Below the pieces are notes generated by a model. That model saw nothing but the letters and a program-made list of their open reading frames with translations, did not search any database and was not told the DNA's origin. A DNA stretch of 64,000 nucleotides from Halarcobacter sp. (GTDB taxonomy: Bacteria > Campylobacterota > Campylobacteria > Campylobacterales > Arcobacteraceae), in NCBI RefSeq assembly GCF_963676935.1, contig NZ_OY781470.1:2514680-2578679 (forward strand), read 5' to 3'. Both the position numbers and the translations under genes were made by a program. Positions 44,615 through 54,276 of the stretch are shown here, piece after piece (position 1 is the first letter of the stretch; each line of letters starts with the position of its first letter).

Positions 44615-47059
44615 TTATTCTCCCAAAGCTCTAACAGCAGCTGCTGTTTCTTGAACTAAAGCTTTTTCTGCTAATTCTTGGCACTGTTTAAAACTTGATG
44701 TTCTAATTGTTTCTTTTATATTTGCAACGGCTGTTGCTGTAACAGATAACTCATCAACACCTAAACCTGTTAAAATTTTTGCAGCTAAAGGATTTGCAGC
44801 TAAATTTCCACAAACACCAACCATTTTCCCATGTTTTTTTGCAACATCACAAGTCATTTTAATCATATTTAAAACAGCAGGATGTAAAGCATCTGCTTGT
44901 TTTGCTAAACCTTGATGGCCCCTATCCATAGATAAAACATATTGAGTTAAATCATTTGTTCCTATGGAAAAGAAATCAACCTCTTTTGCAAAATGTTCAG
45001 CCATAATTACAGCAGAAGGAACTTCTATCATCATCCCTATATCAATAGGTTCTACTCCAAGCTCTAATCTTACTTCTTCGGCTATCTTAGCTCCTTGCCT
45101 AAACTCTTCAAGCAAACCAACCATAGGAAACATTATTTTAATTGGTCCATATTTACTAGCTTGATAAATAGCTCTTAATTGTTCTTTAAATAATTCTATA
45201 TTTTGTAAACAAAGTCTAATACCTCTTATACCTAAAAAAGGATTGTCTTCTTTTGGCAGGTTCAAATAAGGTACCTCTTTATCTCCACCTATATCCAAAG
45301 TTCTTATAATCAAAGGTAAGCCATTCATATGTTGAACCATTTTCTTATAAGCTTGAAATTGTTCATTTTCATTTGGAGCTGAATTTCTTTCTAAAAACAA
45401 AAATTCAGTTCTAACTAGCCCTACTCCTTCTGCTCCTTCATTAATAGCCTCTAAAGCAGCATCAGCATTTGCTATATTTGCAACCACCTCTACTCTGTGT
45501 TTATCTAATGTTACAGCAGGTTTAAATCTTGCTTTATATTCTGCTTCTTTTTGGCCTTGGGCTTCTTTTTGAAGTTGTTCAGCTAAATCTAAATCTTTTG
45601 TTTGTGGTTCATAAACTAATATTCCTGAATCTCCATCAGCTATAGCTTGTTTTGAAGAAATATTTAAAACTTCTTCTCCAACTCCTGCAATTGAAGGAAT
45701 TCCCATAGATCTTGCTAAAATAGCAGTATGTGAAGTACTTCCCCCTTTTGCTGTAACAAGAGCTAAAACTTTTGATTTATCTAACTGAGAAGTTTCTGAA
45801 GGTGTCATATCAAGGGAAACTAAAATAGAAGGTATTTTTAATTGAATTTTTGTAGATTTTATAGCTTGGGGATCAAGATGTTTTAATACTCTTTTCCCTA
45901 TATCTTTCATATCATTTGCTCTTTGAGAAAGTCTTGTATCACTTAAACTACTTAATTCTTCTATTTCTTTAGAGATTATTTGCCACCAAGTATAAGAAGC
46001 TGAAATATTATCTTCAATAGCCTTTAAAGCTTTATTTTGAAGTTCAGGATCCTTTAAAAGTCCTAAATGTGCAATAAAAATATCCATCCTTTTTTTATCA
46101 ACTTTTTCATGTTTTTGATGAAGCCATTGATTTAATTCAAAAATTGCTTTTTCTAAGGCTTTTCTTAGTTTTTCCCTTTCACTATGGGCATCTTGACCCT
46201 CTTTTTTTAACTGGATTTCATCTTCATTTAATATAACAACAGGACCAATTGCCATTCCAGGAGCAGCTGGCACCCCTTCTAGTTTATTCCCTAAATAATT
46301 TCTTTTTGAAACTGCTTTTTGTATATTTTCATCTGCACCTTCTTTTAATCCATCTCTAACTGCTTTACATAAAGCTTTTAAAGCTTGTTTTTCATCTTCC
46401 CCTTTTGTGGAAATTGAAAAACTACTTCCACCTGTAAGTCCAAGTTTTAAAATAGAAGCTATAGATTTACCATTTGCACTTTTTTCTTCAAAATTTAATC
46501 TAACTTCACTTTTATATCCATTTGCCACATCAACAAAAGCACTTGCAGGTCTTGCATGAAAACCTGCATAACCTGGGAAAGTTAATGTTTCTTTTGTTTC
46601 AAACTCTTCTTTTTTTTCATTTACTTCTTTTTTTTCACTATTTAAAGCTTTTAAAATATCATTTATATTTTTTGTTTTTGATAGTTTTTTTGCTTCTTTT
46701 TCATCAGATAAAAGATTTGTAAGTTGGGCTAAAATTTGGATATGTTCATCAGTTTTAGCAGCAATTGCAACAATTAAAGTAGCTTTTTCATTTTCTTTCC
46801 ACTCTACTCCAGCAGGTACTTGTAAAACTGCAATTCCAGTTTTTAAAATCAAGTTTCTATTTTCTTGTAATCCATGAGGAATACAAATTCCATTTCCCAA
46901 ATAAGTATTGGCTACCTCTTCTCTACCCAAAATACTTTCTATATATTTTTCTTGTATGTAACCACCATCAACTAAAATCTTTCCTACTTCAAAAATAGCT
47001 TCTTCTTTAGTTGATACATTAGAACCTAGCTTTACTGCACTTTCTTCAAGTTCAAGCAT
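44615..47059 (-). CDS. fruB: Fructose PTS multiphosphoryl transfer protein (EIIA-HPr-EI)
   Basis: 814 residues combining three PTS parts: EIIA-Fru (1-145; phospho-His62 in CIPHGLQ), HPr (about 157-245; His168 in GFHARPAS) and enzyme I (about 260-814; His444 in KGGSTSHTAILAR, then GGDKEVPYLNLP and the PEP-site Cys in MVGVCGNLAANP). The full phosphate relay from PEP to fructose is thus in one protein plus FruA, and no separate ptsHI is needed. GGGAG precedes the ATG. Confidence 0.95.
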   Translation of the reverse strand: MLELEESAVKLGSNVSTKEEAIFEVGKILVDGGYIQEKYIESILGREEVANTYLGNGICIPHGLQENRNLILKTGIAVLQVPAGVEWKENEKATLIVAIAAKTDEHIQILAQLTNLLSDEKEAKKLSKTKNINDILKALNSEKKEVNEKKEEFETKETLTFPGYAGFHARPASAFVDVANGYKSEVRLNFEEKSANGKSIASILKLGLTGGSSFSISTKGEDEKQALKALCKAVRDGLKEGADENIQKAVSKRNYLGNKLEGVPAAPGMAIGPVVILNEDEIQLKKEGQDAHSEREKLRKALEKAIFELNQWLHQKHEKVDKKRMDIFIAHLGLLKDPELQNKALKAIEDNISASYTWWQIISKEIEELSSLSDTRLSQRANDMKDIGKRVLKHLDPQAIKSTKIQLKIPSILVSLDMTPSETSQLDKSKVLALVTAKGGSTSHTAILARSMGIPSIAGVGEEVLNISSKQAIADGDSGILVYEPQTKDLDLAEQLQKEAQGQKEAEYKARFKPAVTLDKHRVEVVANIANADAALEAINEGAEGVGLVRTEFLFLERNSAPNENEQFQAYKKMVQHMNGLPLIIRTLDIGGDKEVPYLNLPKEDNPFLGIRGIRLCLQNIELFKEQLRAIYQASKYGPIKIMFPMVGLLEEFRQGAKIAEEVRLELGVEPIDIGMMIEVPSAVIMAEHFAKEVDFFSIGTNDLTQYVLSMDRGHQGLAKQADALHPAVLNMIKMTCDVAKKHGKMVGVCGNLAANPLAAKILTGLGVDELSVTATAVANIKETIRTSSFKQCQELAEKALVQETAAAVRALGE

Positions 47060-47380
47060 AATTGTCTCCCTTAACTACCTAGAAATGTTGTTATTTTGCT
47101 ATCAGTCTCTTAAAGAAATTATGGCACCTATATATTTAATAGCAACTTAAAAAATATTTGAATTATTCTCATGCTTTTTATCAAAATATAGATTTAAAGA
47201 AAACATATGAAGATGAAAGAATAGTTATAAACACCATCTCAATAATTGGACAACTTGAAACTTTTATTCCAGTAAATAGTAACATACATAAAAACTAGCA
47301 GTAAAAGAGTTATCTCTAAAGCAAAAAAAACTAATTAAAGAATTAGTAAATAATCAAATAAAATGTGCCATTTAAAACTT
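47060..47380. other. Upstream region of fruB with possible decayed gene pieces
   Basis: 321 bases without an intact gene. The fruB end holds its promoter region. On the plus strand, 47143-47298 and 47292-47375 are two overlapping open frames in different phases, neither with an ATG; the first reads ...TYEDERIVINTISIIGQL, the second ...LSLKQKKLIKELVNNQIK. They could be a frameshifted 3' remnant of a lost gene, or chance. Confidence 0.3.
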
Positions 47381-48334
47381 CTAAAAAGGTAAATAAACTT
47401 TATCAAGTAATTCTTCATATTCTAAATTTACTTTTGAATCACAAGTTATCCCACCACCACTTTTATAATATAAATCTGAGTTTTTATCTTTTTCTATAAA
47501 TCTAATCATAACAGCACTATTAAAATTTTCGCCATCATAAACACCAAATATCCCAGTATAAAAACCTCTGTCATAACCTTCAATATTTTTTAAAATCTCT
47601 ACAGTTTTCTTTTTGGGTGTTCCTGTAATAGAACCAGCAGGAAGAAGAGAACATAAAATATCTCCAAGATTTTCATTCCAATTATCTTTTAGTTCTCCAC
47701 TAATTTTTGAACTTACTTGTAATAACTCTTTATCTCCTGCATTTATTTTATCTATATATCTAAACTCATCAACTCTAATTTTATTTGCAACTATTCCTAG
47801 ATCATTCCTTAGAAGGTCTACTACCATAGTATGTTCAGCCATCTCTTTAATATCACATAGAATCTTATCTTTTGCATTTTCAATACTACTATCAATAGTA
47901 CCTTTCATTGGATGAGTAAAAATTTTATTTTTATTTATTTCTATAAACTTTTCTGGTGAAAAGCATACAAATTCATCAAAAAATTTTAATTTGTATTTAG
48001 ATTTAGCTTTTTCATATATCTCATCTAGTGTATATTTTGTTTCAACTTTTGTTTTTGCTGTTAAATTTAAAAGATAAGAGTTTCCTGCTTTAATATGTTC
48101 TTGTAAGATATTAAACTTTTTTTCATATTCACTGAAAAGTATTGGGTGTTTTTTTAAAGCTATTTTTTCATCAATATTAGCTTCACTATCTTCATCTATT
48201 TTAAACTTAATTGTAGAGGGTAAATTTTTTAAGGAGTTTATATAGTACTTACCTAAATCATAAGATACTACAAAAAAAAATGGCTCCTTTAAAGAGCCAT
48301 ATTTATTTAATTTTTCTTTTAATTTTTTATTCAA
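47381..48334 (-). CDS. pabB: Aminodeoxychorismate synthase component I-like
   Basis: 317 residues, chorismate-binding (anthranilate synthase I/PabB) catalytic domain without the long N-terminal regulatory part. Motifs: HPMKGTIDSSIENAK (about 137-151), AEHTMVVDLLRNDLG (about 165-179) and LPAGSITGTPKKKTVEIL (about 231-248). Glu and Lys residues of these motifs bind Mg-chorismate. It makes 4-amino-4-deoxychorismate for folate. It lies 2 bases after pyrB on the same strand; the likely lyase partner is at 38508. Confidence 0.88.
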   Translation of the reverse strand: MNKKLKEKLNKYGSLKEPFFFVVSYDLGKYYINSLKNLPSTIKFKIDEDSEANIDEKIALKKHPILFSEYEKKFNILQEHIKAGNSYLLNLTAKTKVETKYTLDEIYEKAKSKYKLKFFDEFVCFSPEKFIEINKNKIFTHPMKGTIDSSIENAKDKILCDIKEMAEHTMVVDLLRNDLGIVANKIRVDEFRYIDKINAGDKELLQVSSKISGELKDNWNENLGDILCSLLPAGSITGTPKKKTVEILKNIEGYDRGFYTGIFGVYDGENFNSAVMIRFIEKDKNSDLYYKSGGGITCDSKVNLEYEELLDKVYLPF

Positions 48335-48336
48335 AC

Positions 48337-49218
48337 TTATTGTTTTAATACAAGCTTTTTAAGCACTGCCATTCTCACTGCAACACCATTTTTCACTTGT
48401 TCTAATACTTTGTTTCTAGAATCAACTAACATCTCATCAGAGATATCAACATTTCTATTTACTGGACCTGGATGAAGTAATAAAATATCTCTTTCTCCAA
48501 AAGTCTCTTTTGTGATACAATAATCTTTTGCATATTCATTTAATGATTGAAAATAAACTTCATTATGTCTTTCAAGTTGAGTTCTTAAACTCATAACAAC
48601 ATCAACTTCATCAATAATTTCGTCAATTAAATTGTATTGTTTTAAACTTTCATCTTCATATTTAAAACAATCTGGTGCAACAAAACATACATCAATACCA
48701 AATCTTGGAAGTAATTCTTTGTTTGAACCAGCAACCCTTGAAGATTTCACATCACCAACAATAGCAACCTTCTTACCTTCAATCTCTCCATCAAAGTGTT
48801 CGCTAATAGTAAATAAATCCAATAATGCTTGTGTAGGATGGGCAGTTTTTCCAGCACCTGCATTTATAATTGGACAATCTACATAATCAACTAGTGTTCT
48901 ATGAAAATTACAATCTGAGTGTCTTATTACAATTGCATCTGGACCCATTGCTTTAATATTCATTACTGTATCAAATACAGTCTCACCCTTATTTGTTGAA
49001 CTTGTTCCAACATCTAAAGAGATTACTTGAGCGCCAAGTCTTTTAGCAGCCATTTCAAAGGCACCTCTTGTTCTTGTAGAGTTTTCAAAAAATAAATTTA
49101 CAATAATTTTACCTTTTAGAACCTCACTAGATTCCATATCTAAAAATATTTTAGCATCATCATAAATCTTAAGAATCTCTTCTTTTGTAAAGTCACTTGT
49201 GGTAATCAAATGCTGCAT
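48337..49218 (-). CDS. pyrB: Aspartate carbamoyltransferase catalytic subunit
   Basis: 293 residues. Carbamoyl-phosphate site STRTR at 47-51 in FFENSTRTRGAFEMA, then HPTQALLDLFTI near 132-143 and LLLHPGPVNRNVDI near the C-terminus. First committed step of pyrimidine synthesis. No regulatory pyrI is next to it. It is followed closely by pabB. Confidence 0.95.
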   Translation of the reverse strand: MQHLITTSDFTKEEILKIYDDAKIFLDMESSEVLKGKIIVNLFFENSTRTRGAFEMAAKRLGAQVISLDVGTSSTNKGETVFDTVMNIKAMGPDAIVIRHSDCNFHRTLVDYVDCPIINAGAGKTAHPTQALLDLFTISEHFDGEIEGKKVAIVGDVKSSRVAGSNKELLPRFGIDVCFVAPDCFKYEDESLKQYNLIDEIIDEVDVVMSLRTQLERHNEVYFQSLNEYAKDYCITKETFGERDILLLHPGPVNRNVDISDEMLVDSRNKVLEQVKNGVAVRMAVLKKLVLKQ

Positions 49219-49319
49219 TTTTGTCCTTTAATTTTGATTTTGATTTTAGCTAAATAGTGTTTAATAAATATTTACATAAGAGTATAAAAAAATCTAAATT
49301 TTGAAAGAAAAAAAGAGTA

Positions 49320-49523
49320 TTAATGTACTCTTTTAATAGCTTTAAGAGTATTTATAATAGCACCCTTTCTACTATTAGAAAACCCTCTAAACACCTCATC
49401 TTCAGAAGACATTTGTATAAAGTGTAAATTATCCCTGAATTTTATATTGATAATTTGTATATTATCACCAATATATTTATCTAAGCCTGCAATATCATTT
49501 GAATTAATTATAGACACATCCAT
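49320..49523 (-). CDS. Small hypothetical protein
   Basis: 67 residues from the ATG at 49523 with AAGGATTTTTC in front; the frame to 49610 would cover the divergent upstream region and is not supported. It begins DVSIINSNDIAGLDKYIGDN and ends with a basic segment. No domain is recognised. It is divergent from ccoG and transcribed toward pyrB. Confidence 0.55.
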   Translation of the reverse strand: MDVSIINSNDIAGLDKYIGDNIQIINIKFRDNLHFIQMSSEDEVFRGFSNSRKGAIINTLKAIKRVH

Positions 49524-49602
49524 GAAAAATCCTTTATTATTTAATTTTACAACTAAAATGTAAAAGAAAATCAATAAATAAAAACTAATAAAAAAATTTA
49601 AG

Positions 49603-49622
49603 AGTGACACTTTTGTGCCACT
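49603..49622. promoter_or_regulatory. Inverted repeat between the small hypothetical gene and ccoG
   Basis: AGTGACAC-TTTT-GTGCCACT, one mismatch, followed on the plus strand by TTTTT. No gene ends before it on that strand, so it is either an operator or an attenuator 39 bases before the ccoG ATG. Confidence 0.4.
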
Positions 49623-49660
49623 TTTTAAAAATATATTTTTACAAAGAAAAAGGAGATTAT

Positions 49661-51004
49661 ATGAATTACACTAAAAAAAGGTATCTAACTTATGCCATTT
49701 TTACGCTGTTTATTTTTGTTTTACCATTTATAAAAATAAATGGAAACCATATGTTATTATTATCATTTGAATACTCAAAGTTTCATTTTTTAGGATTTTC
49801 ATTTGATGTAAATGAACTATATGTTATGCCATTTTTATTAATGATACTTTTTATAGGTATTTTTGCTATTACTACAATATTTGGTAGAGTTTGGTGTGGA
49901 TGGGCCTGTCCTCAAACAATTTTTAGGGTTGTTTTTAGAGATTTAATTGAAACTAAACTATTAGGATTAAGAAGATTAAAAAATAAACAAAAAGATATTG
50001 ATTATAGTAAAAAATCTAATCAAATCAAAAAATATATAGCCCTTCTTATTTGGGCAGTATTAACGCTAATTGCTGCATCAAATTTTATGTGGTATTTTAT
50101 TCCACCAGAGGATTTCTTTAACTATATTCAAAACCCTGATGAGCATAATTTTATGATTTTATTTATAATTACTCTTGCGGGATTTCTTTTTTATGATATT
50201 GTATTTTGGAAAGAAGACTTTTGTACATATACCTGTCCATATTCAAGAATCCAATCTGTTTTATATGATGACAATACTGTCCAAGTTGTTTATAATACAA
50301 ATAGAGGTGGAGATATTTATAAAAATTCAGAAAAATCTATTTTTAATGTAAAACAATTTAGTTCAAATGAAGAGTGCACAACTTGTGAAGCTTGCGTAAA
50401 AGTTTGCCCTACACATATAGATATAAGAAAGGGTTTACAAGTTGAATGTATAAATTGTCTAGAGTGTTCAGATGCTTGTACTACCGTAATGGGTAAACTT
50501 GGGAAAAAATCTTTAATTGAGTGGGGAAGCACTAATCGTGTAATCAATAAAATAAAAACAAATCTTTTCTCAAAAAGAAATTTAGCATACATAGCAAGTA
50601 TTGTTATTTGTATTTTCTTTGCAACAGCTATGATAGTAGAGAAAAAAGATTTTATTGTAAATATAAATAAAACAACACAACTTTATAAAATAAATGAAGA
50701 TAAAACTGTTTCAAACAACTATGTTTTTACTTTTTCTAATATGCAAGATAAAAAAGTCGTTATGGATTTAACACTACACAATCAAAAAGATTTTGAGATA
50801 AAAAGATTTAAACCTTTTATTCTAAAACCTAAACAAAGGGTAAAAAAAGTTGTAATAATAAAAACTAAAAAAAGACTATTTTTATCTGATAAAAAAGATA
50901 CCCCTTTAGATATAAAAATTGATATTTCTGCAAATAATAATATAAATAAAAAACAAACTTGGGATTTATCTTTTATCTATCCAAGAAATGACTTATTTAA
51001 TTAA
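49661..51004 (+). CDS. ccoG: CcoG-type cytochrome oxidase accessory ferredoxin protein
   Basis: 447 residues from the ATG at 49661, which has AAGGAG in front; the frame to 49604 has no support. Several membrane helices in the N-terminal half contain GRVWCGWACPQTIFRVVFRD and FCTYTCPYSRIQSVL with conserved Cys. The centre carries ferredoxin motifs CTTCEACVKVCP and CINCLECSDACTTV, then a last helix and a C-terminal immunoglobulin-like domain. CcoG acts in copper delivery to cbb3 oxidase. It is not next to ccoNOQP in this window. Confidence 0.88.
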   Translation: MNYTKKRYLTYAIFTLFIFVLPFIKINGNHMLLLSFEYSKFHFLGFSFDVNELYVMPFLLMILFIGIFAITTIFGRVWCGWACPQTIFRVVFRDLIETKLLGLRRLKNKQKDIDYSKKSNQIKKYIALLIWAVLTLIAASNFMWYFIPPEDFFNYIQNPDEHNFMILFIITLAGFLFYDIVFWKEDFCTYTCPYSRIQSVLYDDNTVQVVYNTNRGGDIYKNSEKSIFNVKQFSSNEECTTCEACVKVCPTHIDIRKGLQVECINCLECSDACTTVMGKLGKKSLIEWGSTNRVINKIKTNLFSKRNLAYIASIVICIFFATAMIVEKKDFIVNINKTTQLYKINEDKTVSNNYVFTFSNMQDKKVVMDLTLHNQKDFEIKRFKPFILKPKQRVKKVVIIKTKKRLFLSDKKDTPLDIKIDISANNNINKKQTWDLSFIYPRNDLFN

Positions 51005-52316
51005 TATCTTTTTCTATAATGAGAGAGAAACACACTCTCTCATTATTGTTTGAAACTTCAATTTTACCATTAAAGCTTTCTTCAATAATCTGCTTACTTA
51101 AAAACAAGCCCAAACCACTTCCCTCTTTTTTTGTAGAAAAATATGGATCAAAAAGTTTTGTTATATCTTTTTGATTTATTTTTGGTCCATTATTCAAAAT
51201 TGAGATTGTAACTTCAGCACTAGAAGCTGATACTTCTATTAAAATCTCTGGCTTTTCTATATTTTTTAAAACATCTCTGCTATTTGATAAAATGGCTAAA
51301 AAAACTTGTGCTAATTCATTTTTAATTCCAAATATTTTTATATCATCATTAGTTTTAAAATCTATATTTAATAGAATATTATGTTTTTTTAAATCCTCTT
51401 CAAAAATTGTTTGTACATTTGAGATAACCTCTTTTACTAGAAACTGTTCCCTTTTTTTTGAAGGGATATAAAACTCTTTAAAATCATTAATTGTTTTAGA
51501 TAAAAACTCTATTTGCTGATTTGCTTGAGTAATCTTCTTTTCAAAATACTCTTTTTCCAACTCATTTTTTATAAACTTCTTTTTTAGATTTATCAAAATA
51601 TATGAAAGATTATTAAGGGGTTGCCTAAATTGATGAGTTATATTAGCTATCATCTCCCCAGATTTTGCTAATTTTGATTGTTGCAAAAGCATATTTTCAT
51701 ACTCTTTTTTTTCTTGTTTTAAATCATTATATTTATATGAAACAGATATTGTAAAAAGTATAGCTTCAATAGCAAATGCCAATAAAACTAAATCCATAAA
51801 ACCTTTTTGTTCATAATAGTTTTTAAAATCAAAAATAAAAAGGATAAAACAAAATAATGACCAACCAAATACATAAATAAGTGTAGGTTTAAAACTATTT
51901 TTAAAATTAAATACAATAGAGATAAAAAGTATCCCATAAATAATTGTATAAGGAAGGTATTCAAAAAGCATATAATGGTAAAAAGAGCTTAATAATACTA
52001 TATTTATCAAAAGTGTATTAAATAATAATTCTTTATAATTTTTCATAACAGGTATAAATTTACCTTGAAAATAGTTAATTGCAAAAACAAGTGCACTAAG
52101 ACTTGCAAAAGTTAAAGACAAATCCTTCCAAGTATTTAATATGTTCCAAAATCCACTATATTGAGCAATATAAATTAAAGAAAAGATTTGCATAAAACAG
52201 TAACTTATATAAAATATCTCTTTTGAATAGATATATCTAATAAGAGTATAAACAATAGTCATCAAAACTATTCCAAAAGTAATACCATAAAAAAGTATAA
52301 TATAATCAAAGTACAA
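50997..52316 (-). CDS. Membrane sensor histidine kinase (7TM type)
   Basis: 439 residues. About seven hydrophobic helices in residues 1-195 with no large periplasmic domain (7TMR-like), a coiled coil (about 197-220), a dimerisation helix with phospho-His228 in MIANITHQFRQPLNNLSYIL, and a HATPase with N-box NELAQVFLAILSNSRD and G-box KKEGSGLGLFLSK. The start overlaps the upstream response regulator by 11 bases. The signal may be a membrane-embedded or small molecule. It forms a two-component pair with that regulator. Confidence 0.9.
   Translation of the reverse strand: MYFDYIILFYGITFGIVLMTIVYTLIRYIYSKEIFYISYCFMQIFSLIYIAQYSGFWNILNTWKDLSLTFASLSALVFAINYFQGKFIPVMKNYKELLFNTLLINIVLLSSFYHYMLFEYLPYTIIYGILFISIVFNFKNSFKPTLIYVFGWSLFCFILFIFDFKNYYEQKGFMDLVLLAFAIEAILFTISVSYKYNDLKQEKKEYENMLLQQSKLAKSGEMIANITHQFRQPLNNLSYILINLKKKFIKNELEKEYFEKKITQANQQIEFLSKTINDFKEFYIPSKKREQFLVKEVISNVQTIFEEDLKKHNILLNIDFKTNDDIKIFGIKNELAQVFLAILSNSRDVLKNIEKPEILIEVSASSAEVTISILNNGPKINQKDITKLFDPYFSTKKEGSGLGLFLSKQIIEESFNGKIEVSNNNERVCFSLIIEKDIN
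51016..51046. terminator. Terminator of ccoG inside the end of the convergent kinase gene
   Basis: Perfect 12-bp stem ATAATGAGAGAG / CTCTCTCATTAT with a 7-base loop. It lies 12 bases after the ccoG stop and inside the last codons of the minus-strand kinase. Confidence 0.7.
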
Positions 52317-52986
52317 TTTTATATCCTGTACCAGATAGGTTCAAAATCAAATCCTTTGATAATTTATTTTTTAAATTTTTAACTAAGGTTTTTAAAGCAT
52401 CTTTACTCATAACTTGTTCATCCCAAACAAAATTTTCAATCTCCTGATATGTTACATATCTATTTTTATTTTTTATAAGAAGTTTTAAAAACTCTAACTC
52501 TTTTGTTCGTAATTTTATAATCTCTTTGCCATCTAATAAAACCAAATTATATAAATCAAAAACCATACCATTTGGAAGTTTCACAATATTTGATTCATCA
52601 CTTTTCAAAGTTTCAATAGAGGTTTTTATTGCTGCGTCTAATTCATATTCATTTATTGGTTTTATCAAATATTTTACAAGTTGTAACTCAACAGCTTTTA
52701 AAAGATACTCTTTATCACAAAAAGCAGTTAAAACAATCACTTGTACCTTTTTATCTTTTTGACGTATTCTTTCTACAAACTCTAAGCCATTTAGTTTGGG
52801 CATTTGTATATCAGTTATAATAATATCTGGTTTTTTTAGTTCATAGATTTTCAAAGCATCTAAAGCATTTGAAGATTCATAAATATTTGAAAAATACTCT
52901 TCTAAATATTCAACTGCATTCTCCCTTGCAATCTCATCATCCTCAACTATTAATACTTTTATATTATCATCTATTCTTTTTTTCAT
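52306..52986 (-). CDS. OmpR-like response regulator
   Basis: 226 residues. Receiver with acidic pocket Glu15-Asp16-Asp17, phospho-acceptor Asp59 (DIIITDIQMPKLNG) and Lys109 (YLIKPI). The C-terminal winged helix (about 140-226) ends in SGTGYKIVL. It is co-transcribed with, and overlaps, the 7TM kinase. The DNA-binding domain resembles that of the regulator at 39749. Confidence 0.9.
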   Translation of the reverse strand: MKKRIDDNIKVLIVEDDEIARENAVEYLEEYFSNIYESSNALDALKIYELKKPDIIITDIQMPKLNGLEFVERIRQKDKKVQVIVLTAFCDKEYLLKAVELQLVKYLIKPINEYELDAAIKTSIETLKSDESNIVKLPNGMVFDLYNLVLLDGKEIIKLRTKELEFLKLLIKNKNRYVTYQEIENFVWDEQVMSKDALKTLVKNLKNKLSKDLILNLSGTGYKIVL

Positions 52987-53091
52987 AGGATATTATATCT
53001 TATATAATTTTATAGTGTTATTTCAATAATTATTAATATTTGGTTTAAATAAATTAGCTATAATTTTATCACTTAAAATTAGGACAAAAAT

Positions 53092-54276
53092 ATGTTAGAA
53101 CAATTAGATAAAGAGTATGTATTACACACTTATGCAAGAAATTATGTAAATTTTAAAAAAGGGATAAATGCAACTTTATTTGATGAAAAAGATAAAGATT
53201 ATATTGACTTTACTTCAGGTATAGGTGTTGTATCAGCAGGACATGGGAATAAAGAAGTAGCAGATGCAATTTATAAACAAGTTCAAAATATTACACATAT
53301 CTCAAATCTTTATGCTATTGAACCACAAGCGATATTAGGTGAAAAGATAGCAAAACTTTCAGGAATGGATGTAGCAACTTTTTTTGCAAATAGTGGAGCA
53401 GAAGCAAATGAAGGAGCAATTAAAATTGCAAGAAAATATGGAAAAACTAAATATGATGGGAAAAGATATAAAGTTATAACTTTAGAACACTCTTTCCATG
53501 GAAGAACGATTACAACAGTTAAAGCAACTGGACAAAGTTCATTTCATAGTCCAAATTTTGCACCATATCCAGAAGGTTTCTCTTTCAATTCTGCTATTGA
53601 TGATATTTTTAATTCAATTGATGATGAGACAGTTGCAGTTATGATTGAATTGGTTCAAGGTGAAGGTGGGGTACAACCTTTTGAAAAAGAGGCTGTTCAA
53701 GAGTTAGCAAAGTTTTTAAAACAAAGAGATATTCTTTTAATCATTGATGAAGTTCAAACAGGTGTTTATAGAACTGGGGAGTTTTTAGCTACAAATCTTT
53801 ATGAGATACAACCAGATGTAATAACACTTGCAAAAGGTCTTGGTGGAGGAGTTCCAATTGGAGCAGTTGTAACTACACACAAAGATATATTTGAACCAGG
53901 AGACCATGGTTCAACTTTTGGAGGGAACTACTTAAGTTGTGCTAGTGCAAATAAAGTTTTAGATATTTTAGAAAAATATAAAGATGCAGGAACGCTTGAT
54001 GAAACAATAATATATTTTGGAACAAAATTAAATGAAATTTATGAGAAATATCAAAATATTTTTACTGATGAAGTTGGTTTAGGTTTAATGAGAGGATTAA
54101 GAGTTAAAGATTCTGATATGTTAAAAACTGTTATTTCTAATGCTTTTGATGAAGGGGTATTAGTATTAAAAGCAGGAAGAAATACTTTAAGACTTTTACC
54201 ACCTCTTACCATTTCAAAAGAAGAGGTAAACGAAGGTTTTAAAAGGTTAGATAATGCACTTGCAAAAATTGCTTAA
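53092..54276 (+). CDS. argD: Acetylornithine aminotransferase
   Basis: 394 residues, class III aminotransferase. DFTSGIGVVSAGHGNKEV near the N-terminus, ANSGAEANEGAIKIAR near 101-116, and the PLP lysine in TLAKGLGGGVPIGAVV near 250. It makes N-acetylornithine in arginine synthesis and may also act on succinyl-diaminopimelate precursors. The family also holds other ornithine and GABA transaminases, but the residue pattern best fits ArgD. Its 3' end overlaps the TolC-like gene. Confidence 0.92.
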   Translation: MLEQLDKEYVLHTYARNYVNFKKGINATLFDEKDKDYIDFTSGIGVVSAGHGNKEVADAIYKQVQNITHISNLYAIEPQAILGEKIAKLSGMDVATFFANSGAEANEGAIKIARKYGKTKYDGKRYKVITLEHSFHGRTITTVKATGQSSFHSPNFAPYPEGFSFNSAIDDIFNSIDDETVAVMIELVQGEGGVQPFEKEAVQELAKFLKQRDILLIIDEVQTGVYRTGEFLATNLYEIQPDVITLAKGLGGGVPIGAVVTTHKDIFEPGDHGSTFGGNYLSCASANKVLDILEKYKDAGTLDETIIYFGTKLNEIYEKYQNIFTDEVGLGLMRGLRVKDSDMLKTVISNAFDEGVLVLKAGRNTLRLLPPLTISKEEVNEGFKRLDNALAKIA

